From the NCBI RefSeq assembly GCF_002812985.1, contig NZ_PGCP01000010.1, positions 62,001-126,000 on the forward strand: a stretch of DNA of 64,000 nt, read 5' to 3'. Below the pieces are notes generated by a model. It ran no database searches. It was not told the origin of the DNA and worked only from the letters and a program-made list of their open reading frames with translations. This document shows positions 1-8,534 of this stretch, piece after piece (within the stretch, counting starts at the first letter, position 1; every line of letters starts with the position of its first letter). A program made the position numbers and the translations under genes. The DNA comes from Aeromonas lusitana (lineage in GTDB: Bacteria; Pseudomonadota; Gammaproteobacteria; Enterobacterales; Aeromonadaceae).

Positions 1-45
1 GAAGCCGAAGCGGATGAAAGTGAGTCACGTGTTGGCGACAACGGC

Positions 46-2235
46 TCAACGACTGGCCTCATCACGGGCCTGGCTCATCTTGCCTGCCAGAGCTTTGAGC
101 GCCTCATCGGCAAAAATATCTTCCAGGTCACGGGACAGCTTGCGACGCCAGTTCGGGTATTCGTAACTGGTGCCCGGCACGTTGACCGGTTTGTCCATCT
201 CCAGCCAGTCTTCCAGCTGGGTGCTGAACAGGGCGCAACTGCCGCGGGACATGTGGATCTGCAGACCATGGTTGAGCTCGGTGTTCATGCCGACCCAGTT
301 CACGTCGTGACTGATGTCGCTCGAGATGACCCCATGGGCATGCAGACTGTCGAGGATCCGCTGCTTGGCCTGGTGGCGATCAGCATACAGGGTCTTCAGT
401 ACCTCTTCATCTGGATACAATCCCAGTTCGCGACCGAGCGCCAGATCGTCGCAATGCCAGAAGCCCTTGAGGGTCGGCATGTCGTGAGTGGTCAGGGCCG
501 ACATCGCCTGCTCTGTGTAGTGCGCCGGGGAGATGAAGCCGCCGTCCGCCTTGGAGCGCTCGAAGAAAAACACCTTGTAGGAGTGCACGCCGTTCTCTTT
601 GAGGGTGACATCTATGCCTTCCGGCACGGTACCGAGATCTTCCCCGATCAGCAGACACTGGTTGCGGTGAGATTCGAGGGCCAGGATCCCCAGCAGATCG
701 TTGACCGGGTAATAGATGTAGGCACCCTTGGCGGCAGACTCTCCGGGTGGCACCCACCACAGGCGCAACAGCGCCATCACGTGGTCGATACGCAGCGCGC
801 CGCAGGAGCGCATGTTGGCGCGGAACAGGTCCACCATGGGCTGATAGGCAGCCTCGAACAGCTGGTTCGGGTTCATGGGGGGCAGACCCCAGTTTTGACC
901 GAGCGGACCCAGGATGTCGGGCGGCGCACCGACCGAGGCTTTCGGGCAGTAGAGATCCCGGTTGGCCCAGATCTCGGTGGAGCCTTCGGAGACACCCACC
1001 GCCAGATCCCGATAGATCCCCATCACCATGCCGGCCGCCTTGGCACGGGCATCAGCCTGGGCCAGTTGCTCGTCAGCCAGGAACTGCAGGTAGAGATAGA
1101 AGTTCACATCGATCTGGTGCTCGGCCACCCAGGCTTTCACTTCTGGGTTGTGATAGTCGCGGAAGGCATCCGGCCACACCGGCCAGCCCCAGGCATTGTC
1201 ACCCTTGCCGTAGAAATGGGCCTGCAGGGCATCGAACACCGCCTGCTGCTGCAGACTGTCGCCACCGGTCGCCACAAAGGCATCAAACGCAGCCTGACGC
1301 TCGGCGCCCAGGGTCGCCTGATCGAACACCTGACGCAGCATGCCGATCTTGGTCTCGATGACGCCGGTGTAATCCACGTTCCCCTTGGCGCGCAGGGAGG
1401 CGAGGTGCTGCTGGAAGGCCGGATTGGCCACCTCGGCCTTGAGTCCTTCGTTGGCCAGAAACTCGGGCACGGCTTCCACATTGATGTAGGCGACGTTGAG
1501 CCAGCGACGGGAGGAGGGGCTGTAGGGGCTGGCGCTCTCCGGGTTGGCCGGATAGAGCGCATGAATGGGGTTCAAACCGACGAAGTGGGCACCCCAGTTA
1601 GCGGCCTTCTCGACCAGCTGACCGAGGTCGCTGAAATCGCCGATCCCCCAGTTGTGGCGGCTGCGCAGGCAGTAGAGCTGCACGCTCGGGCCCCACACCT
1701 TGCGGCCATTGGCGATGGGCGCCTGCTTGTAGCACGCCTTGGGCGCGACGATGAGGCGCATGCTGGCGAGCGGCTCATCATTGCCCTCCTCCAGCAGCAC
1801 CAGCTGGTGATAACCGAGCTCGGGCTGCACCTCCAGTGCCACCCGATAGGCTTGGCACTCCATCTCTTCAAACTCGGCGACACCGACCAGCTCCCCCTCG
1901 ATCGGGGTCAATTGACCAGTCAATACGGCGCCCTGTTCCAGGGTGAGCTGCCAATGCAGGGCATCGTTGACGAACTCGATGGGCAGACGCACTTCCAGGC
2001 TGATGGCCTCGCCACTGCGCACCACCATCACGGGGTCCAGGGGGCGCAGCCAGTGCTGACGGTGTTCCTGTTCCAGCTGCTCGGTCAGGGCGGCCTCGTC
2101 GTCGACGCGGTAGCCCATGGCGCCCAGCATGGCGGCCTTGCTCTCTTCCGATACCTGGGCCGGATTGCCCCAGGCATCAACATACTCACTGGCGATACCT
2201 TTGGCGGCAGCCAGCTGTTCAATCAGGGTGGTCAT
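46..2235 (-). CDS. malQ: 4-alpha-glucanotransferase (amylomaltase), GH77
   Basis: This 729-residue protein is an amylomaltase, which moves maltodextrin chains between 4-OH acceptors in cytoplasmic maltose/maltodextrin use. It is a little longer than the roughly 694-residue E. coli MalQ. An N-terminal beta-rich region of about 150 residues precedes the GH77 barrel. The catalytic motifs are visible: RIDHVMALLRLWW near residue 483 (nucleophile Asp), GEDLGTVP near 532 (acid/base Glu) and THDMPT near 584 (third Asp). The gene is divergent from gapA. The usual partner malP is not in the window. The ATG follows no strong ribosome-binding site. Identity is firm. Confidence 0.95.
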   Translation of the reverse strand: MTTLIEQLAAAKGIASEYVDAWGNPAQVSEESKAAMLGAMGYRVDDEAALTEQLEQEHRQHWLRPLDPVMVVRSGEAISLEVRLPIEFVNDALHWQLTLEQGAVLTGQLTPIEGELVGVAEFEEMECQAYRVALEVQPELGYHQLVLLEEGNDEPLASMRLIVAPKACYKQAPIANGRKVWGPSVQLYCLRSRHNWGIGDFSDLGQLVEKAANWGAHFVGLNPIHALYPANPESASPYSPSSRRWLNVAYINVEAVPEFLANEGLKAEVANPAFQQHLASLRAKGNVDYTGVIETKIGMLRQVFDQATLGAERQAAFDAFVATGGDSLQQQAVFDALQAHFYGKGDNAWGWPVWPDAFRDYHNPEVKAWVAEHQIDVNFYLYLQFLADEQLAQADARAKAAGMVMGIYRDLAVGVSEGSTEIWANRDLYCPKASVGAPPDILGPLGQNWGLPPMNPNQLFEAAYQPMVDLFRANMRSCGALRIDHVMALLRLWWVPPGESAAKGAYIYYPVNDLLGILALESHRNQCLLIGEDLGTVPEGIDVTLKENGVHSYKVFFFERSKADGGFISPAHYTEQAMSALTTHDMPTLKGFWHCDDLALGRELGLYPDEEVLKTLYADRHQAKQRILDSLHAHGVISSDISHDVNWVGMNTELNHGLQIHMSRGSCALFSTQLEDWLEMDKPVNVPGTSYEYPNWRRKLSRDLEDIFADEALKALAGKMSQARDEASR

Positions 2236-2500
2236 AGTTTGAGAATTCCCGCTGTGGATTCTATCTATATGATTAATTTTTATGGGTGGTACTTGAACAG
2301 TGGCTCTTTGGCCATGCTAAACCGCGCATATTTTTACATATCTCCCCGGCTGGATGTGTGACCGGGCAGGCACTATTGTTGATCTCTGTGACCGCAACCG
2401 GCTGATGACACATTCGACAAAAGTTGGTAGTCAGTTACATAAACCGAAAATAAATTTCACAGTTTTTCATGATATAGCGCAATTTCGCGCAGATTGTTGG

Positions 2501-2528
2501 TTGACTCACAGGTGAGTTCTAGTAAATT
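2501..2528 (+). promoter_or_regulatory. gapA sigma-70 promoter
   Basis: TTGACT (2501-2506) and TAAATT (2523-2528) are separated by 16 bases, about 45 bases upstream of the gapA start. The spacer holds a perfect 6-2-6 palindrome, ACTCACAGGTGAGT (2504-2517). The 339-base malQ-gapA gap holds no gene I can support. Its malQ-proximal half is AT-rich and shows no clear MalT box. Confidence 0.55.
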
Positions 2529-2533
2529 TACAA
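2517..2533. promoter_or_regulatory. Possible HexR operator at gapA
   Basis: The 17-mer TTCTAGTAAATTTACAA resembles the HexR consensus TTGT-N9-ACAA with one mismatch and a perfect GTAAATTTAC core. HexR is known to control gapA and other central carbon genes in many gammaproteobacteria. The site overlaps the -10 box, which would suit repression. Assignment rests on motif resemblance only. Confidence 0.4.
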
Positions 2534-2568
2534 ACGGAATTTTCTTTGACTACTGAACAGTTAGGTAA

Positions 2569-3570
<1,002 letters not shown>

Positions 3571-3598
3571 TTGGAACTGTTTTGCGTGATAGCAGAGA

Positions 3599-3621
3599 GG
3601 CGGCCATTGGCCGCCTTTTTT
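3599..3621 (+). terminator. Rho-independent terminator after gapA
   Basis: A 7-bp stem GGCGGCC/GGCCGCC with an ATT loop (3599-3615) is followed by six T residues. It lies 28 bases after the gapA stop and before yeaD, so yeaD expression depends on readthrough or on its own promoter. Confidence 0.85.
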
Positions 3622-3647
3622 ATTGGCCGTGAAAAGAAGGAGCATCC

Positions 3648-4517
3648 ATGCTCACCACTCGTACCCTGACCCCAAGCGTGACCCTGACCCAGACCTCGGG
3701 TGGTCAACCCCTGCTCAAGGTCGCCAATGCCTTCGCCGAGAGCGAGATCTGCCTGTTCGGCGGTCACGTGCTCACTTACCGTCGTCACGGGGAAGCTCCC
3801 CTGCTCTGGCTGAGCGACAAGGCCGTGCTCGATGGTAGCAAGCCCATCCGCGGCGGCGTACCCCTGTGCTGGCCTTGGTTCGGCCCGGCCCCGGCACGAG
3901 TGGGCAGCGGCAAGTCCGCCCATGGCTTCGCCCGTACCGCGCTCTGGACCCTGGATGGCGTCTCCGACCACGAGGATGGCACCCTGGTCCATCTGTCTCT
4001 GAGTGACAGTGATGAGACCCGTGCCCAATGGGATCACGGCTTCGTGCTGGAGCTGGACGTGCTGATCGGTAAAGAGTTGTCACTGGTGCTGACCACCCGC
4101 AATACCGGCACTGCGCCTCTCGTCTACAGCGGCGCCCTGCACACCTACCTGCAGATAAGCAGCCCAGAGGCCGTCAGCGTGACCGGCCTGGGCACGTCTT
4201 ACCTCGACAAGCTGAACGCGGGCCAACTCACAGAGCAGCAGGGTCCCCTGACGGTCTCAGGCGCCCTGGATCGCATCTATCGGCACGCCGATACGACCGT
4301 GGTCGTACAGGATGGCGAACAACGCATTCACGTCACCAGCGGCAACCACGACAGCGTGGTGGTGTGGACTCCTTGGCTGGAGGGCGCCAGCGCCATGGCC
4401 GACATGAGCGATGACGGCTATCGCACCATGCTCTGCGTCGAGGCGGCCATCACGGATGAGGCGGGTATCACGGTCGCTCCGGGCGAGGAGCACAGCCTCT
4501 CCACAGTGATCCGCTAA
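3648..4517 (+). CDS. yeaD: D-hexose-6-phosphate mutarotase (YeaD family)
   Basis: This 289-residue member of the aldose-1-epimerase-like YeaD family interconverts the anomers of hexose-6-phosphates. Characteristic stretches are RGGVPLCWPWFGP near residue 70, then HGFARTALW, with HTYLQIS near 164. A good ribosome-binding site (AAGGAG) lies 5 bases before the ATG. The position directly downstream of gapA is conserved in enteric bacteria and supports a glycolytic role. It is separated from gapA by a terminator. Confidence 0.9.
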   Translation: MLTTRTLTPSVTLTQTSGGQPLLKVANAFAESEICLFGGHVLTYRRHGEAPLLWLSDKAVLDGSKPIRGGVPLCWPWFGPAPARVGSGKSAHGFARTALWTLDGVSDHEDGTLVHLSLSDSDETRAQWDHGFVLELDVLIGKELSLVLTTRNTGTAPLVYSGALHTYLQISSPEAVSVTGLGTSYLDKLNAGQLTEQQGPLTVSGALDRIYRHADTTVVVQDGEQRIHVTSGNHDSVVVWTPWLEGASAMADMSDDGYRTMLCVEAAITDEAGITVAPGEEHSLSTVIR

Positions 4518-4533
4518 GCACTCCTGAAAACAC

Positions 4534-4564
4534 AAAGGGCGCCATCAAGGCGCCCTTTGCTTTT
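4534..4564. terminator. Bidirectional terminator between yeaD and nadA
   Basis: A 10-bp stem AAAGGGCGCC/GGCGCCCTTT with a 5-base ATCAA loop (4534-4558) sits between the convergent ends of yeaD and nadA. A short T run follows on the plus strand. The A-rich 5' arm gives a T run on the minus strand. Confidence 0.75.
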
Positions 4565-4572
4565 GGAATGAC

Positions 4573-5646
4573 TCAGGCATTGCCCTGGGTCTTGAGCCTC
4601 AGCTCGGCGGCGAAGTTCAGCATGCGATCCAGCGGGATCAACGCCTTCACCCGCAGCGCCTCGTCCACCAGGATCTCGTGACGCTCGGCGCCATCGGTCA
4701 GCGCCTCCTTGATTGCCACCAGGCCGTTCATCGCCATCCAGGGGCAGTGAGCGCAGCTGCGGCAGGTGGCACCATCACCGCCGGTCGGTGCCTCCACCAT
4801 CTCCTTGTCCGGGCAGGCCTGCTGCATCTTGTAGAAGATGCCGCGATCGGTCGCCACTATGAGTTTGCGCTGGGGCAACTCTCTGGCCGCCTTGATCAGC
4901 TGGCTGGTGGAACCGACCGCATCGGCCAGCTCAATGACGGAGGCTGGGGATTCCGGGTGCACCAGCACGGCGGCATCCGGGTTCTGGGCCTTGAGCTCCT
5001 TGAGGGCACGGGCCTTGAACTCGTCGTGGACGATACAGTGGCCCTGCCAGCGCAGCATCTCGGCCCCTGTCTTCTTCTCGATGTAGGCGCCGAGGTGGCG
5101 ATCCGGTCCCCAGATGATCTTGTGGCCCTGGCTGTCCAGGTGCTCGACGATTTCCAGCGCGATGCTGGAGGTGACCACCCAGTCGGCCCGCGCCTTCACG
5201 GCGGCCGAGGTGTTGGCGTACACCACGACTATATGGTCGGGATGGGCATCACAGAAGGCGGAGAACTGGTCGATGGGGCAACCCAGATCCAGGGAGCACT
5301 CAGCTTCCAGGGTCGGCATCAGCACCCGCTTGTGGGGACTCAGGATCTTGGAGGTCTCCCCCATGAAGCGTACCCCCGCCACTATCAGGGTCTGGGCGGC
5401 GTGATCCCGGCCGAAACGGGCCATCTCCAGGGAGTCACCGACGAAACCACCTGTGGCCTCCGCCAGCGCCTGGATCTCGGGATCCGTGTAGTAGTGGGCA
5501 ACCAGCACGGCCTGGCGCGTCTCGAGCAGCGCCTTGATCTCGATGATCAGGGCCGCCTTCTGTTCGGCAGTCAGGGGCGCCGGCTTGACCGGAAAGGGGT
5601 AGTCCATCTCGACGGCAGGAGGGACACTGCTCAGTGCATTGCTCAT
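4573..5646 (-). CDS. nadA: Quinolinate synthase
   Basis: NadA condenses iminoaspartate with dihydroxyacetone phosphate to give quinolinate in NAD biosynthesis, and needs a [4Fe-4S] cluster. The 357-residue length is typical. Visible family motifs are [16 protein letters not shown] near residue 50, the cysteine motif [11 protein letters not shown] near 115, VHPESPASV in the C-terminal half, and [13 protein letters not shown] near 290. The gene follows the Lys/Val tRNA array, the same order as in E. coli, but has its own -10 box. Confidence 0.96.
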   Translation of the reverse strand: MSNALSSVPPAVEMDYPFPVKPAPLTAEQKAALIIEIKALLETRQAVLVAHYYTDPEIQALAEATGGFVGDSLEMARFGRDHAAQTLIVAGVRFMGETSKILSPHKRVLMPTLEAECSLDLGCPIDQFSAFCDAHPDHIVVVYANTSAAVKARADWVVTSSIALEIVEHLDSQGHKIIWGPDRHLGAYIEKKTGAEMLRWQGHCIVHDEFKARALKELKAQNPDAAVLVHPESPASVIELADAVGSTSQLIKAARELPQRKLIVATDRGIFYKMQQACPDKEMVEAPTGGDGATCRSCAHCPWMAMNGLVAIKEALTDGAERHEILVDEALRVKALIPLDRMLNFAAELRLKTQGNA

Positions 5647-5680
5647 TGCGACTGTTCCATCAACGCTTGGAAAGGCAAAA

Positions 5681-5686
5681 ATTATA
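5681..5686 (-). promoter_or_regulatory. -10 box upstream of nadA
   Basis: A perfect TATAAT hexamer on the minus strand lies about 35 bases upstream of the nadA start. No convincing -35 hexamer or NadR operator was found at the right spacing, so this is a candidate only. Confidence 0.4.
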
Positions 5687-5793
5687 CCCAGAAGCCCGCC
5701 ACAAACCCATCAACAAATCCAGCAGGCTAGATAAGTGCCTCCAACGCCTCGTGATTCTGTTTCGACTCGCTGGCCCGCGAACGACAAAAACGA

Positions 5794-5818
5794 AAAAGCC
5801 CGCTATGCAGCGGGCTTC
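5794..5818 (-). terminator. Terminator of the tRNA operon
   Basis: Read on the minus strand, this is a 7-bp stem GCCCGCT/AGCGGGC with a 4-base loop followed by five T residues. It lies 22 bases beyond the last tRNA-Val and should end the Lys-Val transcript before nadA. Confidence 0.85.
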
Positions 5819-5839
5819 TGGCTTTCTTTGACAAGAAAG

Positions 5840-5915
5840 TGGTGGTCGTTACTGGGCTCGAACCAGTGACCCCCTCCTTGTAAGGGAGGTGCTCTCCCAG
5901 CTGAGCTAAACGACC
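5840..5915 (-). tRNA. tRNA-Val(TAC), copy 5 in transcript order
   Basis: A 76-nt gene with an encoded CCA end, 7-bp acceptor stem GGTCGTT/AACGACC, TTCGA in the T loop and anticodon TAC in CCCTTACAAGG. It is the promoter-distal gene of the ten-tRNA operon. Confidence 0.97.
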
Positions 5916-5933
5916 TGGGATACGGTGAAATGA

Positions 5934-6009
5934 TGGTGGGTCGTGCTGGATTCGAACCAGCGACCAATTGATTAAAAGTCAACTGCTCTACCGACTGAGC
6001 TAACGACCC
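5934..6009 (-). tRNA. tRNA-Lys(TTT), copy 5 in transcript order
   Basis: A 76-nt gene with encoded CCA, acceptor stem GGGTCGT/ACGACCC and anticodon loop CTTTTAA, which gives anticodon TTT. It is paired with the tRNA-Val at 5840. Confidence 0.97.
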
Positions 6010-6031
6010 ATCTAAATCATTTTTTAAAGCA

Positions 6032-6107
6032 TGGTGGTCGTTACTGGGCTCGAACCAGTGACCCCCTCCTTGTAAGGGAGGTGCTCTCCCAGCTGAGCTA
6101 AACGACC
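6032..6107 (-). tRNA. tRNA-Val(TAC), copy 4
   Basis: Identical over the whole gene, by eye, to the other Val copies. Anticodon TAC, CCA encoded. Confidence 0.97.
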
Positions 6108-6125
6108 TGGGAAACAGTGAAATGA

Positions 6126-6201
6126 TGGTGGGTCGTGCTGGATTCGAACCAGCGACCAATTGATTAAAAGTCAACTGCTCTACCGACTGAGCTAACGACC
6201 C
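6126..6201 (-). tRNA. tRNA-Lys(TTT), copy 4
   Basis: Same sequence as the tRNA-Lys at 5934. Anticodon loop CTTTTAA, CCA encoded. Confidence 0.97.
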
Positions 6202-6222
6202 ATCTAAATCATTTTTAAAGCA

Positions 6223-6298
6223 TGGTGGTCGTTACTGGGCTCGAACCAGTGACCCCCTCCTTGTAAGGGAGGTGCTCTCCCAGCTGAGCTAAACGACC
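6223..6298 (-). tRNA. tRNA-Val(TAC), copy 3
   Basis: Same sequence as the other Val copies. Anticodon TAC, CCA encoded. Confidence 0.97.
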
Positions 6299-6317
6299 TG
6301 GGAATACAGTGAAATGA

Positions 6318-6393
6318 TGGTGGGTCGTGCTGGATTCGAACCAGCGACCAATTGATTAAAAGTCAACTGCTCTACCGACTGAGCTAACGACCC
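6318..6393 (-). tRNA. tRNA-Lys(TTT), copy 3
   Basis: Same sequence as the tRNA-Lys at 5934. Anticodon TTT, CCA encoded. Confidence 0.97.
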
Positions 6394-6414
6394 ATCTAAA
6401 TCATTTTCAAAACA

Positions 6415-6490
6415 TGGTGGTCGTTACTGGGCTCGAACCAGTGACCCCCTCCTTGTAAGGGAGGTGCTCTCCCAGCTGAGCTAAACGACC
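6415..6490 (-). tRNA. tRNA-Val(TAC), copy 2
   Basis: Same sequence as the other Val copies. Anticodon TAC, CCA encoded. Confidence 0.97.
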
Positions 6491-6510
6491 TGGGAACTCT
6501 GCGGTCAAGA

Positions 6511-6586
6511 TGGTGGGTCGTGTAGGGATCGAACCTACGACCAATTGATTAAGAGTCAACTGCTCTACCGACTGAGCTAACGACCC
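6511..6586 (-). tRNA. tRNA-Lys(CTT)
   Basis: A 76-nt Lys gene with anticodon loop CTCTTAA, so the anticodon is CTT rather than TTT. It also differs from the other Lys copies in the T arm (GTAGGTTCGATCCCTAC versus GCTGGTTCGAATCCAGC). It is the only AAG-specific lysine tRNA in the array. Confidence 0.93.
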
Positions 6587-6631
6587 ATCTTGAACCTGTC
6601 ACCGTCCGCATGTGGCGAACCGTGTTAAATA

Positions 6632-6707
6632 TGGTGGTCGTTACTGGGCTCGAACCAGTGACCCCCTCCTTGTAAGGGAGGTGCTCTCCCAGCTGAGCTA
6701 AACGACC
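6632..6707 (-). tRNA. tRNA-Val(TAC), copy 1
   Basis: Same sequence as the other Val copies. Anticodon TAC, CCA encoded. Confidence 0.97.
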
Positions 6708-6739
6708 TGGGAATCTTGTCTTCACCCGCAGTGAAGAAA

Positions 6740-6815
6740 TGGTGGGTCGTGCTGGATTCGAACCAGCGACCAATTGATTAAAAGTCAACTGCTCTACCGA
6801 CTGAGCTAACGACCC
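6740..6815 (-). tRNA. tRNA-Lys(TTT), first gene of the operon
   Basis: Same sequence as the tRNA-Lys at 5934. Anticodon TTT, CCA encoded. It is the promoter-proximal tRNA. Confidence 0.97.
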
Positions 6816-6866
6816 TCACCACGACCAGGTCCGAGTGCACTGCTGCACCGGCTCTGACGGCGGCCT

Positions 6867-6894
6867 ATATTACGGATTTATCATCCTGGCGCAA
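6867..6894 (-). promoter_or_regulatory. Promoter of the tRNA operon
   Basis: On the minus strand, TTGCGC (6889-6894) and TAATAT (6867-6872) are spaced by 16 bases and followed by a GC-rich discriminator (AGGCCGCCG). That discriminator is the hallmark of stringently controlled stable-RNA promoters. It lies about 45 bases upstream of the first tRNA. Confidence 0.7.
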
Positions 6895-6989
6895 TAGAAA
6901 ATTCTTAAATTAAATCTGTTTGCTCACTGTGCATACAACCCAGCGGCATATTTACAAGACTGTTACGAAAACAGTGACCTACGGCAATG

Positions 6990-7799
6990 TTACAGCTTGC
7001 TCAGACTCTGCTTGGCGAGCTGGGCCGGCGAGGTGTTGGGATAGCCCTTGATCACCTGCTCGTAGAAGGTCTTGGCTTCCGCCTTCTTGCCATCCAGTTG
7101 TGCCAGCATGCCCAGCTTGAGCAGTGCATCGGCGCGCTTGGGGGACTTGCTGTACTTGTTCGCCACCGTGGAGAACTGGGCCGCAGCCCCAGCCCTGTCG
7201 CCCTTGTTGAACATCAGCTGGCCGAGCCAGTAATGGGCGTTGGGCACATAGCTGGAGCTCGGGAACTGCTTGATGAAGCCTTCGAAGGCGGGGATGGCCT
7301 TGTCGTAGTTCTTCTCCTTGAGCACCATGTTCACGGCGGCGTCATAGGCCTGGTTCTCGTCCTGATTGGTCGAGTAGTTGGCCGCTGCGGCGGGTGCGGT
7401 GGCCGCTCCGGCAGCCGCCGGGGTAGCTGCAGCAGCCGCAGGCTGGCTGTTCGCAACCTTGTCGAGCTCCTGATAGAGCTGACGCTGGCGCTCCTGGGAC
7501 TGTTCCATCTGATAGGTCTGCTGCTCCAGCTGACCACGCAACTCGGAAACTTCCCCTTGCAGGGAATCCACCTGTTGCTGCAGGTCGGCCTGCAGGCGCA
7601 GACGGGCATTGAGGGTACGCTCCAGCAAGGCCACCCTGTCTTCCAGGCTGCCCGTGGGCACGATGGCGCCATTGTTGCCACTCAGAGCAATACTGCTACC
7701 GCTGTCACCACTGAGATCGCTCACCGGCGCAGCGGCCTGAGCGTTCAGGGCCACCAGAACGGCCATCACAATCGTCGCGTGCTTGTACACAGATTTCAT
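6990..7799 (-). CDS. cpoB: Cell division coordinator CpoB (YbgF), Tol-Pal associated
   Basis: CpoB is a periplasmic protein that couples outer-membrane constriction by Tol-Pal to PBP1B activity during division. From the chosen ATG it has 269 residues: a signal peptide ending LNAQA near residue 22, a coiled-coil trimerisation region (about 45-105), an Ala/Pro linker, and C-terminal tetratricopeptide repeats (about 145-269) with AHYWLGQLMFNKGD and ADALLKLGMLAQLDGK. A TTG three codons earlier is possible, but ATG gives the better signal peptide. It is last in the tol-pal cluster, before the tRNAs. Two degenerate copies of its leader lie just upstream. Confidence 0.93.
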   Translation of the reverse strand: MKSVYKHATIVMAVLVALNAQAAAPVSDLSGDSGSSIALSGNNGAIVPTGSLEDRVALLERTLNARLRLQADLQQQVDSLQGEVSELRGQLEQQTYQMEQSQERQRQLYQELDKVANSQPAAAAATPAAAGAATAPAAAANYSTNQDENQAYDAAVNMVLKEKNYDKAIPAFEGFIKQFPSSSYVPNAHYWLGQLMFNKGDRAGAAAQFSTVANKYSKSPKRADALLKLGMLAQLDGKKAEAKTFYEQVIKGYPNTSPAQLAKQSLSKL

Positions 7800-7804
7800 T
7801 CGGA

Positions 7805-7873
7805 TCAAACCTTAGCGTTTAGTGCAACTAGAGCGGCTGTCGCCATAGTTGCTTGCTGATACACAAATTTCAT
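7805..7873 (-). CDS. 22-codon ORF resembling the CpoB signal peptide
   Basis: An ATG ORF of 22 codons begins MKFVYQQATMATAALVALN, which parallels the real CpoB start MKSVYKHATIVMAVLVALN residue by residue, and then stops where CpoB would reach its cleavage site. The stop lies 5 bases before the cpoB ATG. Both copies are followed by the same TAAGGTTTGA-type sequence. It could be a translated leader peptide or a decaying duplicate. No family is known to me. Confidence 0.45.
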   Translation of the reverse strand: MKFVYQQATMATAALVALNAKV

Positions 7874-7947
7874 TCGGATAAAATCCGCAGGCTCAGTGTA
7901 AATAAAACGGCCATCGAAATGGCCGCTTGCATATACACGAATGTCAA
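7870..7947 (-). CDS. 25-codon TTG-started ORF, second CpoB-leader copy
   Basis: The TTG ORF begins (M)TFVYMQAAISMAVLFTLSL, a hydrophobic signal-like peptide again related to the CpoB leader. Its stop overlaps the start of the 22-codon ORF (GAATGA). AAGG lies 10 bases before the TTG, the same spacing as for cpoB. It starts 12 bases after the pal stop. Translation is unproven. Confidence 0.35.
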   Translation of the reverse strand: MTFVYMQAAISMAVLFTLSLRILSE

Positions 7948-7959
7948 TCGCGTCAAACC

Positions 7960-8484
7960 TTAGTAAACCAGGACCGCGCGGCGGTTCTTGGCAAAGGCTT
8001 CCTCGGTGTGGGACAGGTCCAGCGGCTTCTCTTCGCCATAGCTGACGATGGAGAGCTGCTCAGCCTGTACACCCAGGGTTTGCATGTATTTGGCTACAGC
8101 CTTGGCACGACGCTCGCCCAGAGCGATGTTGTATTCCGGAGTACCGCGCTCATCGGCGTGGCCTTCGATCAACACCTTGACGCTCGGACGCTCGCGCAGG
8201 TAGCTGGCGTGGGCATCCAGCAGGTCAGCGTACTGGCCCTGAATGTCGTAACCGTCGTACGGGAAGTAGATCACGTTGTCGCGCTGCAGAGCTTCGAACT
8301 TCTGACGCATCTGCTCTTCCGGGGACAACATGCCGTTGGCGCCACCGGTTTGTACACCGCCCATGCCGTCGGTCATACCAGACTCGGCACCAGCGGCGTC
8401 GGAGTCGGAAGAAGAACTACAGGCAGCCAGGGTGAACAGTGGCAGTGCGATGGCCAGACCCTTGAGCAGTTTATTGAGTTGCAT
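7960..8484 (-). CDS. pal: Peptidoglycan-associated lipoprotein Pal
   Basis: Pal is an outer-membrane lipoprotein that binds peptidoglycan and TolB, closing the Tol-Pal bridge. The 174-residue protein has a lipobox LAAC (lipidated cysteine at about residue 22), a Ser/Asp/Gly-rich linker, and a C-terminal OmpA-like domain with VLIEGHADERGTPEYN and LGERRAKAVAKYM, which includes the diaminopimelate-binding Asp and Arg. It lies 50 bases downstream of tolB. An AAGGAAAT-type ribosome-binding site precedes the ATG. Confidence 0.97.
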   Translation of the reverse strand: MQLNKLLKGLAIALPLFTLAACSSSSDSDAAGAESGMTDGMGGVQTGGANGMLSPEEQMRQKFEALQRDNVIYFPYDGYDIQGQYADLLDAHASYLRERPSVKVLIEGHADERGTPEYNIALGERRAKAVAKYMQTLGVQAEQLSIVSYGEEKPLDLSHTEEAFAKNRRAVLVY

Positions 8485-8534
8485 GCTATTTCCTTAAACC
8501 TTTATAACAAAACAAAAAACAATCGATTTTTTTA

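Larger units (their letters stand above)
5840..6815 (-). repeat. Tandem Lys-Val tRNA array
   Basis: Five Lys-Val pairs are stacked head to tail. The three promoter-distal pairs repeat with a period of about 192 bases, and even their spacers (ATCATTTNNAAARCATGG and GAAATGATGG) are nearly identical, so these units arose by recent duplication or gene conversion. The two promoter-proximal spacers differ. Confidence 0.9.
7780..7963 (-). repeat. Triplicated CpoB leader module
   Basis: Three diverged direct repeats with a period of about 74 bases cover the pal-cpoB junction. Shared landmarks on the minus strand are a TAAGGTTTGA-like segment, CGAWTGAMATTYGTGTAY, a Gln/His-Ala codon block and ATGGCCGTT. 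The most promoter-proximal copy begins with the stop codon of pal. Confidence 0.7.

Noticed and set aside
253-2361. A 702-codon plus-strand ORF opposite malQ
   Set aside because: It mirrors malQ codon structure on the opposite strand of a GC-rich gene; no ribosome-binding site, no family features, while malQ is fully supported.
5840-6815. CRISPR-like periodic repeats
   Set aside because: The repeats fold as tRNAs with correct anticodons and CCA ends; the period is about 192 bases.
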